From the NCBI RefSeq assembly GCF_016019955.1, contig NZ_JAECRZ010000003.1, positions 46,892-110,891 on the forward strand: a DNA stretch of 64,000 nt, read 5' to 3'. This document shows, piece by piece, positions 48,955-58,851 of the stretch (its first letter is position 1; each line of letters begins with the position of its first letter). The notes under the pieces are model-generated. The model saw only the letters and a program-made list of their open reading frames with translations, searched no databases and was not told the DNA's origin. Made by a program: the position numbers and the translations under genes. Source of the DNA: Thiosulfatihalobacter marinus. Lineage in GTDB: Bacteria; Pseudomonadota; Alphaproteobacteria; Rhodobacterales; Rhodobacteraceae.

Positions 48955-50532
48955 ATGCGAGACTTTCAACTGCCGGGGCGATCCGCCGTGATGGCCACCA
49001 ATGGGATGTGCGCCACGTCCCACCCGATTGCCGCCGAAGCGGCCGTCGACATTCTGAAGCGGGGCGGCACGGCCATGGATGCGGCAATTGCGGGCGCCGT
49101 GCTGCTGGGGATATGCGAGCCGCAATCCACCGGGATTGGCGGCGATTGCTTCGCGCTTGTCTCTCCCGCCGGCACCCATGACGTGCTGGCCTTCAACGGC
49201 TCGGGCCGCGCGCCGGCCGCTGCGGATGCCGCCACGTTGCGCGCGCGCGGCCAGTCACGGATACCGCTGAACAGCGCCGATGCCGTCACCGTTCCCGGCG
49301 CCATCGACATGTTCTGCACCCTGTCCGAGCGGTTCGGGCGCCTGGGTTTGGACGCCAGCCTTGCCCCCGCGATCCACTATGCCGATGCGGGCGTACCGGT
49401 TTCCGGGCGCGTTGCCTATGACTGGGCACGGATTGCCGATGTCCTGCAAGGGGCCGCGCGCCGCCATTACCTGATTGACGCCACCCCGCCGCCGCTGGGC
49501 GCGATCTTCCGCGCGCCGGGCCAGGCCGAAGTGCTGCGCCGGGTGGCGCGCGACGGGCGCGACGCGTTCTACACCGGCGAGATTGCCGACGACATGATCG
49601 CCACCCTGACCGGGCTGGGCGGCGTCCACACCGCCGAGGATTTCGCCGCTGTCAAAGGCATGGAAACCACGCCCGTCTCCGGCAGTTACAAGGGCACCGA
49701 ACTGATCGAACATCCGCCCAATGGCCAGGGCGCCACGGCGATCCTGCTCCTTAACATCCTGTCGCATTTCGATCTGTCCGGGCTGGACCCTTACGGCGCC
49801 CAACGCGCCCATATCGCGGCCGAGGCGTCCAAGCTGGCCTATGACGCGCGCAACCGCTTTGTCGCCGACCCCGATCACACCACCCGGCTGGATCACATGC
49901 TCGCCCCGCAAACCGCGACGCGCCTTGCCGCCCTGATCGATCCCGATCGCGCCATGCCCGCGCCCGCGCCCCTGACCGAGGCGGTGCACAAGGACACGGT
50001 CTATATCACCGTGGTCGACAAGGATCGCATGGCGGTGTCGCTGATCTATTCCATCTTTCACGGCTTCGGATCGGGCATCGCCTCGGAAAAATTTGGCATT
50101 CTGATGCAGAACCGGGGCACCGGTTTCACCTTGCAACAGGGCCACCCGAACGAACTCAAGGGCGGCAAGCGCCCCATGCACACGATCATTCCCGGCATGA
50201 CCCGGCGCGACGGCCGGATCGACATGCCCTTTGGCGTCATGGGTGGACAGTATCAGCCCGCCGGCCATGCGCATGTGCTGTCCAACATGCTGGATTTCGG
50301 GATGGACCCGCAAACCGCGCTGGACGCTCCGCGCGCCTTTGTGGACAATGGCAAACTGAATGTCGAACGCGGGTACAGCGATGCCGTGCGCCGGGCCCTG
50401 GCCGAAAAGGGGCACGATGTCGCAATCGCGCCCAATCCGATTGGCGGGGCGCAGGCGATCCGCATTCACGGCAATGGCGTGCTCGAAGGGGCCTCGGATC
50501 CGCGCAAGGACGGCTGCGCCATCGGGTACTGA
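48955..50532 (+). CDS. ggt: Gamma-glutamyltransferase
   Basis: This Ntn-hydrolase breaks or transfers the gamma-glutamyl bond of glutathione and related peptides. The 525-residue product starts at ATG 48955 (RDFQLPGRSAVMATNG), preceded by GGGGAG; a start 18 codons upstream was rejected. The large-subunit motif GIGGDCFALVSPAG is present. The probable autocatalytic nucleophile is Thr348 in HKDTVYITVVD. No signal peptide is seen at the chosen start, so a cytoplasmic location is possible. Confidence 0.88.
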   Translation: MRDFQLPGRSAVMATNGMCATSHPIAAEAAVDILKRGGTAMDAAIAGAVLLGICEPQSTGIGGDCFALVSPAGTHDVLAFNGSGRAPAAADAATLRARGQSRIPLNSADAVTVPGAIDMFCTLSERFGRLGLDASLAPAIHYADAGVPVSGRVAYDWARIADVLQGAARRHYLIDATPPPLGAIFRAPGQAEVLRRVARDGRDAFYTGEIADDMIATLTGLGGVHTAEDFAAVKGMETTPVSGSYKGTELIEHPPNGQGATAILLLNILSHFDLSGLDPYGAQRAHIAAEASKLAYDARNRFVADPDHTTRLDHMLAPQTATRLAALIDPDRAMPAPAPLTEAVHKDTVYITVVDKDRMAVSLIYSIFHGFGSGIASEKFGILMQNRGTGFTLQQGHPNELKGGKRPMHTIIPGMTRRDGRIDMPFGVMGGQYQPAGHAHVLSNMLDFGMDPQTALDAPRAFVDNGKLNVERGYSDAVRRALAEKGHDVAIAPNPIGGAQAIRIHGNGVLEGASDPRKDGCAIGY

Positions 50533-50562
50533 TCCTGCCGGGGCGTGCCGCCGGGCGCGCCC

Positions 50563-50889
50563 CTAGTTCAGATGGAAATGCAGTGGATAGGTGCCGTCCT
50601 CGAACGGCCCGAACATCTCTTCCAGGTCCGGGTGGCTTACCGGTTCGCCGGAATAATCGGCCACCAGGTTCTGCTCGGACACGTAAGCCACGTAATAGCT
50701 CTGATCGTTCTCGGCCAGCAGGTGATAGAACGGCTGCTCCCTGTCGGGGCGGCTGTCTTCGGGAATGGCTTCATACCACTCCTCTGTATTCGAGAATTCA
50801 GGATCCACATCAAACACCACACCCCGAAAGGGATGCTTGCGGTGGCGGACAACCTGACCCAGATGATATTTTGCGCGCGTCTTCAACAT
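50563..50889 (-). CDS. hspQ: Heat shock protein HspQ
   Basis: HspQ (YccV) is a small protein that binds hemimethylated DNA and acts as a specificity factor for Lon in enterobacteria. The 108-residue product starts MLKTRAKYHLGQVVRHRKHPFRGVVFDVDPEF. It has the conserved core PFYHLLAENDQSYYVAYVSEQNLVADYSGEPVSHP, and the length matches. It stands alone, divergent from the AEC transporter gene. Confidence 0.93.
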   Translation of the reverse strand: MLKTRAKYHLGQVVRHRKHPFRGVVFDVDPEFSNTEEWYEAIPEDSRPDREQPFYHLLAENDQSYYVAYVSEQNLVADYSGEPVSHPDLEEMFGPFEDGTYPLHFHLN

Positions 50890-50972
50890 TACTTGCAGCC
50901 CCTACCCCCCAAAGGTAGACCCTTCAAGGGGTCTTTGTCCAATTTTTGCCACATTTTGACGGGAAACAGTCT

Positions 50973-51854
50973 GTGAACCTTCTCTTGACAGTGCTGGAAA
51001 TCGTTGCGCCGGTCTTTCTGCTGGCAGGGCTTGGTTTTGGCTGGGTCAAGGCGGGTTTTGAGTATCGGATTCAATTCGTTACGCGCCTGTCGATGAACCT
51101 CGCCGTGCCCAGCCTGGTGTTCACCGCGCTGATGCAGACCCAGACGGATCCGGCCGCTCTGGGCCGGTTGGCGCTGGCCGGTCTGACCGGCTATGCCCTG
51201 ATCGCCGTGGCCGGCGGGCTGCTGCTGGCGGGCGCGGGGCTGCACCAGCGCACCTACCTGGCACCGTTCATTTTCGGCAATACCGGCAATCTGGGCCTGC
51301 CGCTGGCGCTGTTCGCCTTTGGCCAGCCGGGGCTGGAACAGGGGGTCGTGATGCTGGCGCTGACCACGCTGCTGTCCTTTACCATCGGTATCCGTCTGGT
51401 GGCCGGGCGCGGGGCGCTGGGCAAGATGCTGCGCGAACCGATGGTCTGGGCGGCGCTGCTGGGCGGGTTGTTCCTGTGGCAGGGCTGGCAAACGCCGCAT
51501 TTCCTGACCAACACGCTGGAACTGGTCGGGCAGATGGCCATCCCGCTGATGCTGATCACCCTGGGCGTCGCCGTCGCCCGCCTGACGCCCGGGCGCACCT
51601 TCACCGCCATCTGGCTGTCCGTGGCCAAGCTGGCCGTCTGTAGCATCATCGCCTGGGGCGTGGGGCGCGCCTTTGGCCTGTCCGGCATCACCTTCGGGGT
51701 GCTGGTGGTGCAACTGGCCACGCCGGTCGCCGTCACCGCCTATCTTCTGGCCGAGAAATACGAGGCCGACAGCAGCGCGGTGGCCGGTTTTGTCGTGATT
51801 TCCACACTGGTGTCGGTCATTGGCCTGCCAATCCTTCTGGCAATGGTCCTGTAA
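50973..51854 (+). CDS. AEC-family membrane transporter
   Basis: The 293-residue protein has about ten hydrophobic segments and belongs to the auxin efflux carrier superfamily. It probably starts at GTG 50973 (NLLLTVLEIVAPVFLLAGLG). A TTG nine codons upstream is a poorer choice. The discontinuous-helix motif FGNTGNLGLPLALF near residue 101 is typical of AEC proteins, which export carboxylates such as malate in some bacteria. The substrate is unknown. Confidence 0.86.
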   Translation: MNLLLTVLEIVAPVFLLAGLGFGWVKAGFEYRIQFVTRLSMNLAVPSLVFTALMQTQTDPAALGRLALAGLTGYALIAVAGGLLLAGAGLHQRTYLAPFIFGNTGNLGLPLALFAFGQPGLEQGVVMLALTTLLSFTIGIRLVAGRGALGKMLREPMVWAALLGGLFLWQGWQTPHFLTNTLELVGQMAIPLMLITLGVAVARLTPGRTFTAIWLSVAKLAVCSIIAWGVGRAFGLSGITFGVLVVQLATPVAVTAYLLAEKYEADSSAVAGFVVISTLVSVIGLPILLAMVL

Positions 51855-51932
51855 CCCATAGAATGTGATTTCCCCCTGCCGGGATTTTCGGCTAAGCTGT
51901 GCAAAACAAAACAAGACCATAGCGAGAGGCCG

Positions 51933-52526
51933 ATGAGCAGATCCCTTCGCACCCTGATGTTCATGTTACTGGTCGCGGTTGCGGCCTGTAGCGGCCGGGA
52001 TCGTGCCCCGCCGCGTAATCTGGACAATGCGTGTTCAATACTGAAAGAGAAAAAGCACTTCAAACGCGCCTTCAAGGCCACCGAACGCCGCTGGGGCGTG
52101 CCGGTCAATGTGCAGATGGCCATACTCTATCAGGAGAGCAAGTTCATCTCGAACGCACGCACGCCGAACAAATACGTGCTGGGCGTTCTGCCCATGGGCC
52201 GCCAAAGCAGCGCCTATGGCTATGCGCAGGTTCTGGATGCCACGTGGGATCAATACAAGCGCGAAACCCGCAATCGCGGTGCGCGGCGCACCAACATCAA
52301 GGACGCGTCGGATTTCATGGGCTGGTACATGAACGAAACCCGCAGACGCAACGGCGTGGCGCTGTCGAATGCGCGCGGCCAGTACCTTGCCTATCACGAG
52401 GGGCAGTCCGGCTATGCCCGCGGCACCTACCGCAAGAAAAGCTGGCTCTTGCGCGTAGCGGACGAAGTCGATGCTCGGGCCGATCGCTACGGCGCACAGC
52501 TCAAGAAATGCAGTCGCGTCTGGTAA
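51933..52526 (+). CDS. Lytic transglycosylase SLT-domain lipoprotein
   Basis: The 197-residue product has a lipoprotein signal MSRSLRTLMFMLLVAVAAC with the lipidated Cys19. An SLT-like domain follows, with the catalytic glutamate in AILYQESKF (Glu68) and the YGYAQVLDATWDQY motif near residue 93. It would cleave peptidoglycan glycan strands at the inner face of the outer membrane. The domain is short and resembles the MltC/EmtA-like group more than Slt70. No hydrolase partner is adjacent. Confidence 0.83.
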   Translation: MSRSLRTLMFMLLVAVAACSGRDRAPPRNLDNACSILKEKKHFKRAFKATERRWGVPVNVQMAILYQESKFISNARTPNKYVLGVLPMGRQSSAYGYAQVLDATWDQYKRETRNRGARRTNIKDASDFMGWYMNETRRRNGVALSNARGQYLAYHEGQSGYARGTYRKKSWLLRVADEVDARADRYGAQLKKCSRVW

Positions 52527-52550
52527 TCACGGCACAGGCGTGGCGGCGGC

Positions 52551-53150
52551 CTATTTGTCGCCGCGCACCAGCCGCTGGATGTCGAAGATCCGGTTATTCA
52601 GGCTCACATCGGTTTTTGTGGCCCCCAGGATCACGGTCGTGCGCCCACCTGCATTGTCATTTACGATCCACTGGCGCAACTCCACCGGATCGGCCGTGAA
52701 TTTCAGCTGGATATTGCCGTATTCCGGGTTCTCGGGATCCTGGGCCGTCACGATGGTTGCTGTGCCGTCGTAATCGTGCCCCACCACCATGTTGGCGCGC
52801 CCCAGATCAACCGTTCTGTCCAGTATGATCGACAAGGGCGTTCGTTTCAGCGGATAGGATTCGGGCGGCTGGTTCGACCGTCCGTCAAATATCGCCACGG
52901 TATTGTTGTTGGCCAGCACCAGCGCCCGGTCGGGCGGGCTGTATTCAAACCGCATCCGCCCCGGGCGCTTGATATACAGCTTGCCGGTCTGCACCGAACC
53001 GTCATCGGAAATCTGTGTAAACTCCGCCTCGACGGTTTTCATCCCGTTCAGATAGGCGGAAAGCGCATCCAGCGACAGCTTTTGGGCCGTCGCGGGCAAG
53101 GCAGTCAAGGCCACAAGGGCCGGTGCCAGAAAAAATCGTTTCAACATCAT
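52551..53150 (-). CDS. lolA: Outer-membrane lipoprotein carrier protein LolA
   Basis: LolA ferries lipoproteins across the periplasm from LolCDE to the outer membrane. The 199-residue product has a signal peptide (MMLKRFFLAPALVALTALPATAQ) and the half-barrel domain motif ARxxR-like region GKLYIKRPGRMRFEYSPPDRALVLANN. A tandem ATG leaves the exact start uncertain by one codon. It follows ftsK, with a 70-base gap, a neighbour pair that recurs in proteobacteria. Confidence 0.92.
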   Translation of the reverse strand: MMLKRFFLAPALVALTALPATAQKLSLDALSAYLNGMKTVEAEFTQISDDGSVQTGKLYIKRPGRMRFEYSPPDRALVLANNNTVAIFDGRSNQPPESYPLKRTPLSIILDRTVDLGRANMVVGHDYDGTATIVTAQDPENPEYGNIQLKFTADPVELRQWIVNDNAGGRTTVILGATKTDVSLNNRIFDIQRLVRGDK

Positions 53151-53220
53151 GGAATCTATCTAATCGACATAGGCCGGGATGCCAGTCCCGGCCGTGTTCA
53201 CGTTCCCGCGCGGCGGCGGC

Positions 53221-56034
53221 TTATTGCTCGGGCACCAGAATTTCGCGCTTGCCCACGTGGTTGGCGGCACTTACCAGCCCCTCTTCCTCCATCTGCTCCA
53301 CCAGCCGCGCGGCCTTGTTATAGCCGATCGCCAGCTTGCGCTGGATATAAGAGGTGGAGCATTTGCGATCCTTGATCACGATTGCCACCGCGGAATCATA
53401 CAGCGCGTCTTCGCCATTGGTGTTGCCGCCGGTGTTCAGCCCCAGCACCGCATCAATATCGTCCGCCTTTTCGTCATCCGGCCCTTCAACGACACCGCTC
53501 ATGTATTCCGGCGGGCCAAAGCTCTTGAGGTGGTTGACGATCTCCTCCACTTCCTCGTCGCTCACGAACGGACCATGGCAGCGCGTGATCTTGGCGCCCC
53601 CCGCCATGTACAGCATGTCACCCATGCCCAAAAGCTGCTCGGCCCCCATCTCGCCCAGGATCGTGCGGCTGTCCACCTTGGAAGTCACCTGAAACGAGAT
53701 CCGCGTCGGAAAGTTTGCCTTGATCGTGCCGGTGATCACATCCACCGAGGGGCGCTGAGTGGCCATGACGATGTGGATGCCGCTGGCCCGCGCCATCTGC
53801 GCAAGACGCTGGATACAGGCTTCGATCTCCTTGCCCGCGACCATCATCAGATCGGCCATCTCGTCCACGACCACCACGATATAGGGCATCTTCTCGGGCA
53901 TCAGCTCTTCGGTCTCGAACACCGGTTCGCCCGTGTCGTCGTCAAACCCGGTCTGTACCGTGCGGCTGAACATCTCGCCCCGGCCCAGCGCATCCGCCAC
54001 ACGGCTGTTATAACCGTCGATATTGCGCACGCCCATCTTGGACATCTTGCGATATCGCTCCTCCATCTCGCCCACCACCCATTTCAGCGCCACAACGGCC
54101 TTTTTCGGGTCGGTTACAACCGGCGAAAGCAAGTGCGGAATACCGTCATAAACGCTCAGTTCCAGCATCTTGGGATCGATCATGATCAGGCGGCATTCCT
54201 CGGGTGTCAGCTTGTACAACAGCGACAGGATCATCGTGTTGATCGCCACCGACTTGCCCGAACCGGTGGTCCCCGCGATCAGCAGATGGGGCATCTTGGC
54301 CAGGTTGGCCACCACCGGATCGCCGCCGATATCCTTGCCCAGCGCCAGCGGCAGCTTCATCGACGTGTCACCGAAATCACGGCTCGACAGGATCTCGCGC
54401 AGCACCACCTTTTCACGGTTCTCGTTGGGCAATTCGATCCCGATCACACTGCGCCCCGGCACGGTCGACACCCGCGCCGACAAGGCCGACATGGACCGCG
54501 CGATATCATCCGCCAGCCCGATCACCCGGCTGGCCTTCAACCCCGGCGCCGGCTCCAGCTCATACATCGTCACCACGGGGCCGGGACGAACCGAAACGAT
54601 CTCGCCCTTCACGCCGTAATCGTCCAGCACGGCTTCCAGCATCCGTGCATTTTCTTCCAGCGCCTCGTCACTCAGGTGATGGCGCTGAATATCCATCGGA
54701 TTGGACAACAGGTTAAGCGGCGGCAGATCGTATTCAATCCGGCGTTCTTCAAAGGCCAGCGACGGCTGCGCCTCGGCCTTGGCCCTTGTCGAGGGTTGCA
54801 CCGTGGTGCGCGCCCGCGGCTGTACCACCTTTTTCGGCTCCGCCACCGGAATCGTCTGCGCCACAGAGGTTTGCGGCGCGCGCAGCGGCAATGCCGCGGC
54901 CTCGGGCGGCGGCGCGGCGCGCGCGGCCGTCAGCGGCGGCTCGGGCGGCAACGACCGGTGCACGGGCTCCGGCTGGGCCTCCAGAACCAGCGGGTCCGGT
55001 CCACGCCCTAATCCCCGGGTCAACGGCTTGTCCTGGTTCAGTTCCGGTGGAGACACAGGTGCTCCGCGCCGCGCGCGGCTGCGCACGACATCTGCGATCT
55101 TGGCCTTGATCCGGTCATCGCCCGGCGCGTCCTGGATTTCATCGACAAAAATATTCTCGACCAGTTCCTGTTCCGGCAAAGACTCGGGCGCCGGGTCGGC
55201 CCGACGGATCAGCGAAGGCATCCGCAGGCGCGGCTTGGGCGCGGGCGCCCATGTCTCTTCGGGGATGTCTTCGACAACCGCGTCCTGCCAGCCCGTTTCG
55301 GCGGCGGCATGAACCCGCGCCTCCGCCTCGGACCGGCGCGCGTCACGCCGCGCCCTGGCAATCCTTGCAGCCTGCACCGCGCCAGAGGCCCCGCGCCCCA
55401 TTGCGCTCAGCAACCCTGCATAGGCCAGCACGATCCCAAGCACGATCATCCGCGCGGCCCAACGCAGTTCGGCCCGCGTCACGCCCAGCACGAACAACGT
55501 CATCGCGACAAAACCCAGCCCAACCAGCAGCGACATCAGCTTGACCCCGGTCGAGGCCCCAACCGGCAACACCGTCAAAAGCGCACCCGTCACCGTGTCA
55601 CCAAACATCCCGCCCAGCCCGAAGCTGTGCGTCCAGGCGTCGCCCGGCGTCATGGTCGAGGCATACACCGCCCCCAACGCCAGCATGATCGGCGCCAGGA
55701 TCAGGCGGTTGATCGCCCGTTCCTCGCCCAGGTGCAGCGCAAAACGCAACCCCCAGGCGCCCAGAACCAACGCCAACCCCCAGCTGGCCCAGCCGATGAT
55801 CATGAACAGCGGCGCCGCGATCGAGGCCCCGATCCGCCCCATCCAGTTCTGCACCGGCGCATCTGTCACCGAAATCCAGCTCGGATCGTCAGGCGAATAG
55901 GACGCGATCATCGCCGCGGACATCAGCGAGAGCACGATCAGCACGATACCGATCAGCTCCTTGCCCCGTTTCTCGATCGCCGCCTGCATGTTGCGATCCA
56001 GCAGCGGATCCCGCCCTCGTGCCTGATATGCCAT
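53221..56034 (-). CDS. ftsK: DNA translocase FtsK
   Basis: FtsK is the septal motor that moves DNA toward dif sites at division. The 937-residue protein has four N-terminal membrane helices, a variable Pro/Ala/Arg-rich linker (about residues 220-430) and the RecA-like motor. Walker [10 protein letters not shown] is near residue 585 and Walker [13 protein letters not shown] near residue 715. The C-terminal winged-helix gamma domain ends the protein ([38 protein letters not shown]). It starts [16 protein letters not shown]. It lies 15 bases after the aminotransferase gene, so the two are probably in one operon. Confidence 0.96.
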   Translation of the reverse strand: MAYQARGRDPLLDRNMQAAIEKRGKELIGIVLIVLSLMSAAMIASYSPDDPSWISVTDAPVQNWMGRIGASIAAPLFMIIGWASWGLALVLGAWGLRFALHLGEERAINRLILAPIMLALGAVYASTMTPGDAWTHSFGLGGMFGDTVTGALLTVLPVGASTGVKLMSLLVGLGFVAMTLFVLGVTRAELRWAARMIVLGIVLAYAGLLSAMGRGASGAVQAARIARARRDARRSEAEARVHAAAETGWQDAVVEDIPEETWAPAPKPRLRMPSLIRRADPAPESLPEQELVENIFVDEIQDAPGDDRIKAKIADVVRSRARRGAPVSPPELNQDKPLTRGLGRGPDPLVLEAQPEPVHRSLPPEPPLTAARAAPPPEAAALPLRAPQTSVAQTIPVAEPKKVVQPRARTTVQPSTRAKAEAQPSLAFEERRIEYDLPPLNLLSNPMDIQRHHLSDEALEENARMLEAVLDDYGVKGEIVSVRPGPVVTMYELEPAPGLKASRVIGLADDIARSMSALSARVSTVPGRSVIGIELPNENREKVVLREILSSRDFGDTSMKLPLALGKDIGGDPVVANLAKMPHLLIAGTTGSGKSVAINTMILSLLYKLTPEECRLIMIDPKMLELSVYDGIPHLLSPVVTDPKKAVVALKWVVGEMEERYRKMSKMGVRNIDGYNSRVADALGRGEMFSRTVQTGFDDDTGEPVFETEELMPEKMPYIVVVVDEMADLMMVAGKEIEACIQRLAQMARASGIHIVMATQRPSVDVITGTIKANFPTRISFQVTSKVDSRTILGEMGAEQLLGMGDMLYMAGGAKITRCHGPFVSDEEVEEIVNHLKSFGPPEYMSGVVEGPDDEKADDIDAVLGLNTGGNTNGEDALYDSAVAIVIKDRKCSTSYIQRKLAIGYNKAARLVEQMEEEGLVSAANHVGKREILVPEQ

Positions 56035-56049
56035 CTCGTTCCCTCGTTC

Positions 56050-57237
56050 TTATTCCTGGCCGTAAAGACAATCGCGCAGCTTGATCAGCGCGTCCGTCAC
56101 CTCGGCCTTTGGGGCCACCAGCGCGACCCGTATATATCCCTTGCCCGGGTTATCCCCGGCCACATCCCGGCTCAGATAGGCGCCCGGCAACACCCGCACA
56201 CCCGTTTGCGTCCAGGCCTTCACCGCCGCCGCTTCCCCGTCCGCGACAGGCAGCCACAGAAAAAATCCGCCCCTCGGGCTGTCATAGCCCGGCACCCCCG
56301 CGAATATCCCGTCCGCCGCCTCGAACTTGGCCGCATAAAGCGCGCGGTTCTCGACCACATGCGCCTCATCGGCCCACACTTTCTCGGCCGCCCGTTGCAA
56401 AGGCAACGGCAGCGGCGCCCCCGAATAGGCGCGCAATTGTTTGATCCGCGCCATGTTGTCCGGCCCCGACGCCACAAAGCCCGACCGAAGCCCGGGCAGG
56501 TTCGACCGCTTGCTCAGCGAATGAAAGATCACCACCCGATCCGGGTCGGCCCCCATCTCACCGGCCACCTGCAACGCACCCACAGGGGCGTCACCGCGAT
56601 AGATCTCCGAATAGCATTCATCGGCAAAAATCCGGAAATCATACCGCTCTGCCAGCGCGATCAACGCCTGCCAATACGTCCGGTCCGCCACCGCGCCCTG
56701 CGGATTTGACGGCGAACAGACATAGGCAATCGCCGTACGGTTCAGCACATCCGCCGGCAGCGCCGTGAAATCCGGCAGGAACCCGTTCCCGGCGCGCGCG
56801 GGGACATAAACCGGCTCCGCCCCGACCGAGATCGCCGCCACCGCATAAACCTGATAAAACGGGTTCGGTGTCAAAACCACCGGCACCCCGCCCGCACGGG
56901 TTTCAGGGCACAGCGCCATCGCCGCGTTATACAGCCCCTCCCGCGTGCCGTTCAGCGCCACCACCTGGCTGGCGGCCTCCACCTTCACCCCATACCGCCG
57001 CGCGATCCAGTCCGCGATCGCCTGCTGCAATTCGGGCGTGCCGTCATTGGGCGGATACCGGTTGAACCCCTCCGCATGGGCGGCAATTTCATCCGCCACC
57101 CAGGCCGGAAAGGCGTGTTTCGGCTCCCCAATGGTCATATGCACAGCCGGGCCACCTGGCTCCAGATGGTCCAGCAACGCGCGCAAACGCGGAAATGCAT
57201 AGGCCGGTAGGTCCGAAAACCGCTCGGGGAACACCAT
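56050..57237 (-). CDS. Class I/II aminotransferase, possible DapC (succinyldiaminopimelate aminotransferase)
   Basis: The 395-residue PLP enzyme has SPSNPQG near residue 175 and DECYSEIYR near 200. The PLP lysine lies in SLSKRSNLPGLRSG, about residue 243. The terminal RVALVAP contains the conserved arginine. The N-terminus FPERFSDLPAYAFPRLRALLDHLEPGG and the phrase MTIGEPKHAFP fit the DapC-type subgroup seen beside ftsK in alphaproteobacteria, but substrate assignment is only probable. It precedes ftsK with a 15-base gap. Confidence 0.85.
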   Translation of the reverse strand: MVFPERFSDLPAYAFPRLRALLDHLEPGGPAVHMTIGEPKHAFPAWVADEIAAHAEGFNRYPPNDGTPELQQAIADWIARRYGVKVEAASQVVALNGTREGLYNAAMALCPETRAGGVPVVLTPNPFYQVYAVAAISVGAEPVYVPARAGNGFLPDFTALPADVLNRTAIAYVCSPSNPQGAVADRTYWQALIALAERYDFRIFADECYSEIYRGDAPVGALQVAGEMGADPDRVVIFHSLSKRSNLPGLRSGFVASGPDNMARIKQLRAYSGAPLPLPLQRAAEKVWADEAHVVENRALYAAKFEAADGIFAGVPGYDSPRGGFFLWLPVADGEAAAVKAWTQTGVRVLPGAYLSRDVAGDNPGKGYIRVALVAPKAEVTDALIKLRDCLYGQE

Positions 57238-57440
57238 GTTTCTACTGCCTCAATGTCGGGATCATTTCGCCCCGTTTGATCCCAAACTACCCAAGCCGCG
57301 CCCGTTCGTCCAGAAAAATGCCGCCAAATCGTGCGCTTGTGGCCAACGCGCCACCCTTCAAAGGGCCCGCATCCGCCGGGCTTCTTTTGGCCCCAAATAT
57401 CCCGGGGGAATCGCCGCAGGCGATGGGGGCAGCGCCCCCT

Positions 57441-58766
57441 CTACAACACCGCCTCGGCCGCCGCCGCCACCCGCAACAGACGCTCTTCGCCCATCGGGTG
57501 CCCCATCATCATCAGCCCACAGCTCGGCACCCCGGTCGGCAGGCTGATCCCGCATGTCCCCATCAGGTTGCCGATCCGCGTATTGCGCAACGCCAGCAGG
57601 TTTTCCCGCACGTAGTAGGCCTGATCCGACAACAGCCGCCTGACATCCGGCGGCAGGATCGGAGAGGTCGGCAACAACACCGCGTCAAACCCCGCCACGC
57701 GCGCACTCCAGCGCCGGCGCAGATCGCGCAGACGGTTCCAGGCAGCCACAAAATCCGGCGCGCCAAATTGCGCACCGGCCCGGAACCGCTCCAACACCTG
57801 ATCGAACATCAGCTCGGGCGCCGCCTCGATCTCCTCGCGCCATTCGCCATAGGCTTCGCCGGTGAACAGAACGCCGGACAAGTCCAGAGCCTGGGTCACT
57901 TCCGGCGCCCGGATCACATGCACCTCGGCGCCCCCTTCGCGCAGCCGCTCCACCGCGCTGTCAAACCCGGCCCTGGGCGCGTCGCGCACATCCTCCAGCG
58001 CCACGGTTTCCAGCACGGCCAACCGCACCCCGCCCAGATGCGCGCCTTCCAGATCGGGCCCCTCCCGCCCCTCCAGCACACTCAGAAACAGCGCCGCGTC
58101 CTCCACCGTGCGGCACAACGGGCCCACCGTGTCAAAGCTGCGGCACAGCGGCACCACACCGTCATTCGAAAGCCGCCCCAAGGTGGTCTTCAATCCCACC
58201 AGATCGTTCCAGGCCGCGGGAATGCGCACGGATCCGCCCGTATCCGAACCGATCGCCGCTGCCGCCAGTCCAAATGCCACCGATGCCGCCGCCCCCGAGG
58301 ACGACCCCCCCGGCACGGCCTGCGGATTGTTGATACAGGGCGGCGTCGCCGTCACCGGGTTCAGCCCGATCCCCGAAAACGCCAGTTCCGACATATGCGT
58401 CTTGCCCAGACACACCAGCCCCAGCGCCGTGGCATTGCGCAACACTTCCGCATCCCGTCCCGGCACCCGGTCCCTGAGCAGCGCCGAGCCGGCCTCGGTC
58501 TCCACCCCGGCGGTGTCGAACAGATCCTTCCAGCTGACCGGCACCCCGTCCAGCAAAGACAGCCGCATACCGGCGCGCGCGCGTTCGGCCGCCGCTTCGG
58601 CTTCGGCCATGGCACGGTCATGGGTGACACGGGCATAGATACGGTCGCGGTGATCGTGACTGTCGATCGCCCCCAGAAACGCCTGCGTCAGCGCCACCGG
58701 ATCGATCGACCCCTCGCCAATCCCCTGCCCCAATTCTGCGGCACTCATCTCCAGCCAGTGAAACAT
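57441..58766 (-). CDS. Amidase (amidase signature family)
   Basis: The 441-residue hydrolase starts MFHWLEMSAAELGQGIGEGSIDP. It has the catalytic lysine in PVSWKDLFDTAG near residue 76 and the cis-serine in PGGSSSGAAASVAFG. The nucleophile serine is in AIGSDTGGSVRIPA, near residue 173, which completes the Ser-cisSer-Lys triad. Longer in-frame starts run into the divergent monooxygenase promoter. GatA is possible, but gatB/gatC are not here, so a free amidase is more likely. Confidence 0.87.
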   Translation of the reverse strand: MFHWLEMSAAELGQGIGEGSIDPVALTQAFLGAIDSHDHRDRIYARVTHDRAMAEAEAAAERARAGMRLSLLDGVPVSWKDLFDTAGVETEAGSALLRDRVPGRDAEVLRNATALGLVCLGKTHMSELAFSGIGLNPVTATPPCINNPQAVPGGSSSGAAASVAFGLAAAAIGSDTGGSVRIPAAWNDLVGLKTTLGRLSNDGVVPLCRSFDTVGPLCRTVEDAALFLSVLEGREGPDLEGAHLGGVRLAVLETVALEDVRDAPRAGFDSAVERLREGGAEVHVIRAPEVTQALDLSGVLFTGEAYGEWREEIEAAPELMFDQVLERFRAGAQFGAPDFVAAWNRLRDLRRRWSARVAGFDAVLLPTSPILPPDVRRLLSDQAYYVRENLLALRNTRIGNLMGTCGISLPTGVPSCGLMMMGHPMGEERLLRVAAAAEAVL

Positions 58767-58851
58767 GCCCGTCCCTTTCGGTTCCCTCGCGCCTGACGGT
58801 AGCGACGCAGATGCACATGGACAATCCCGTTCCAGCACCCATATTGGCGCC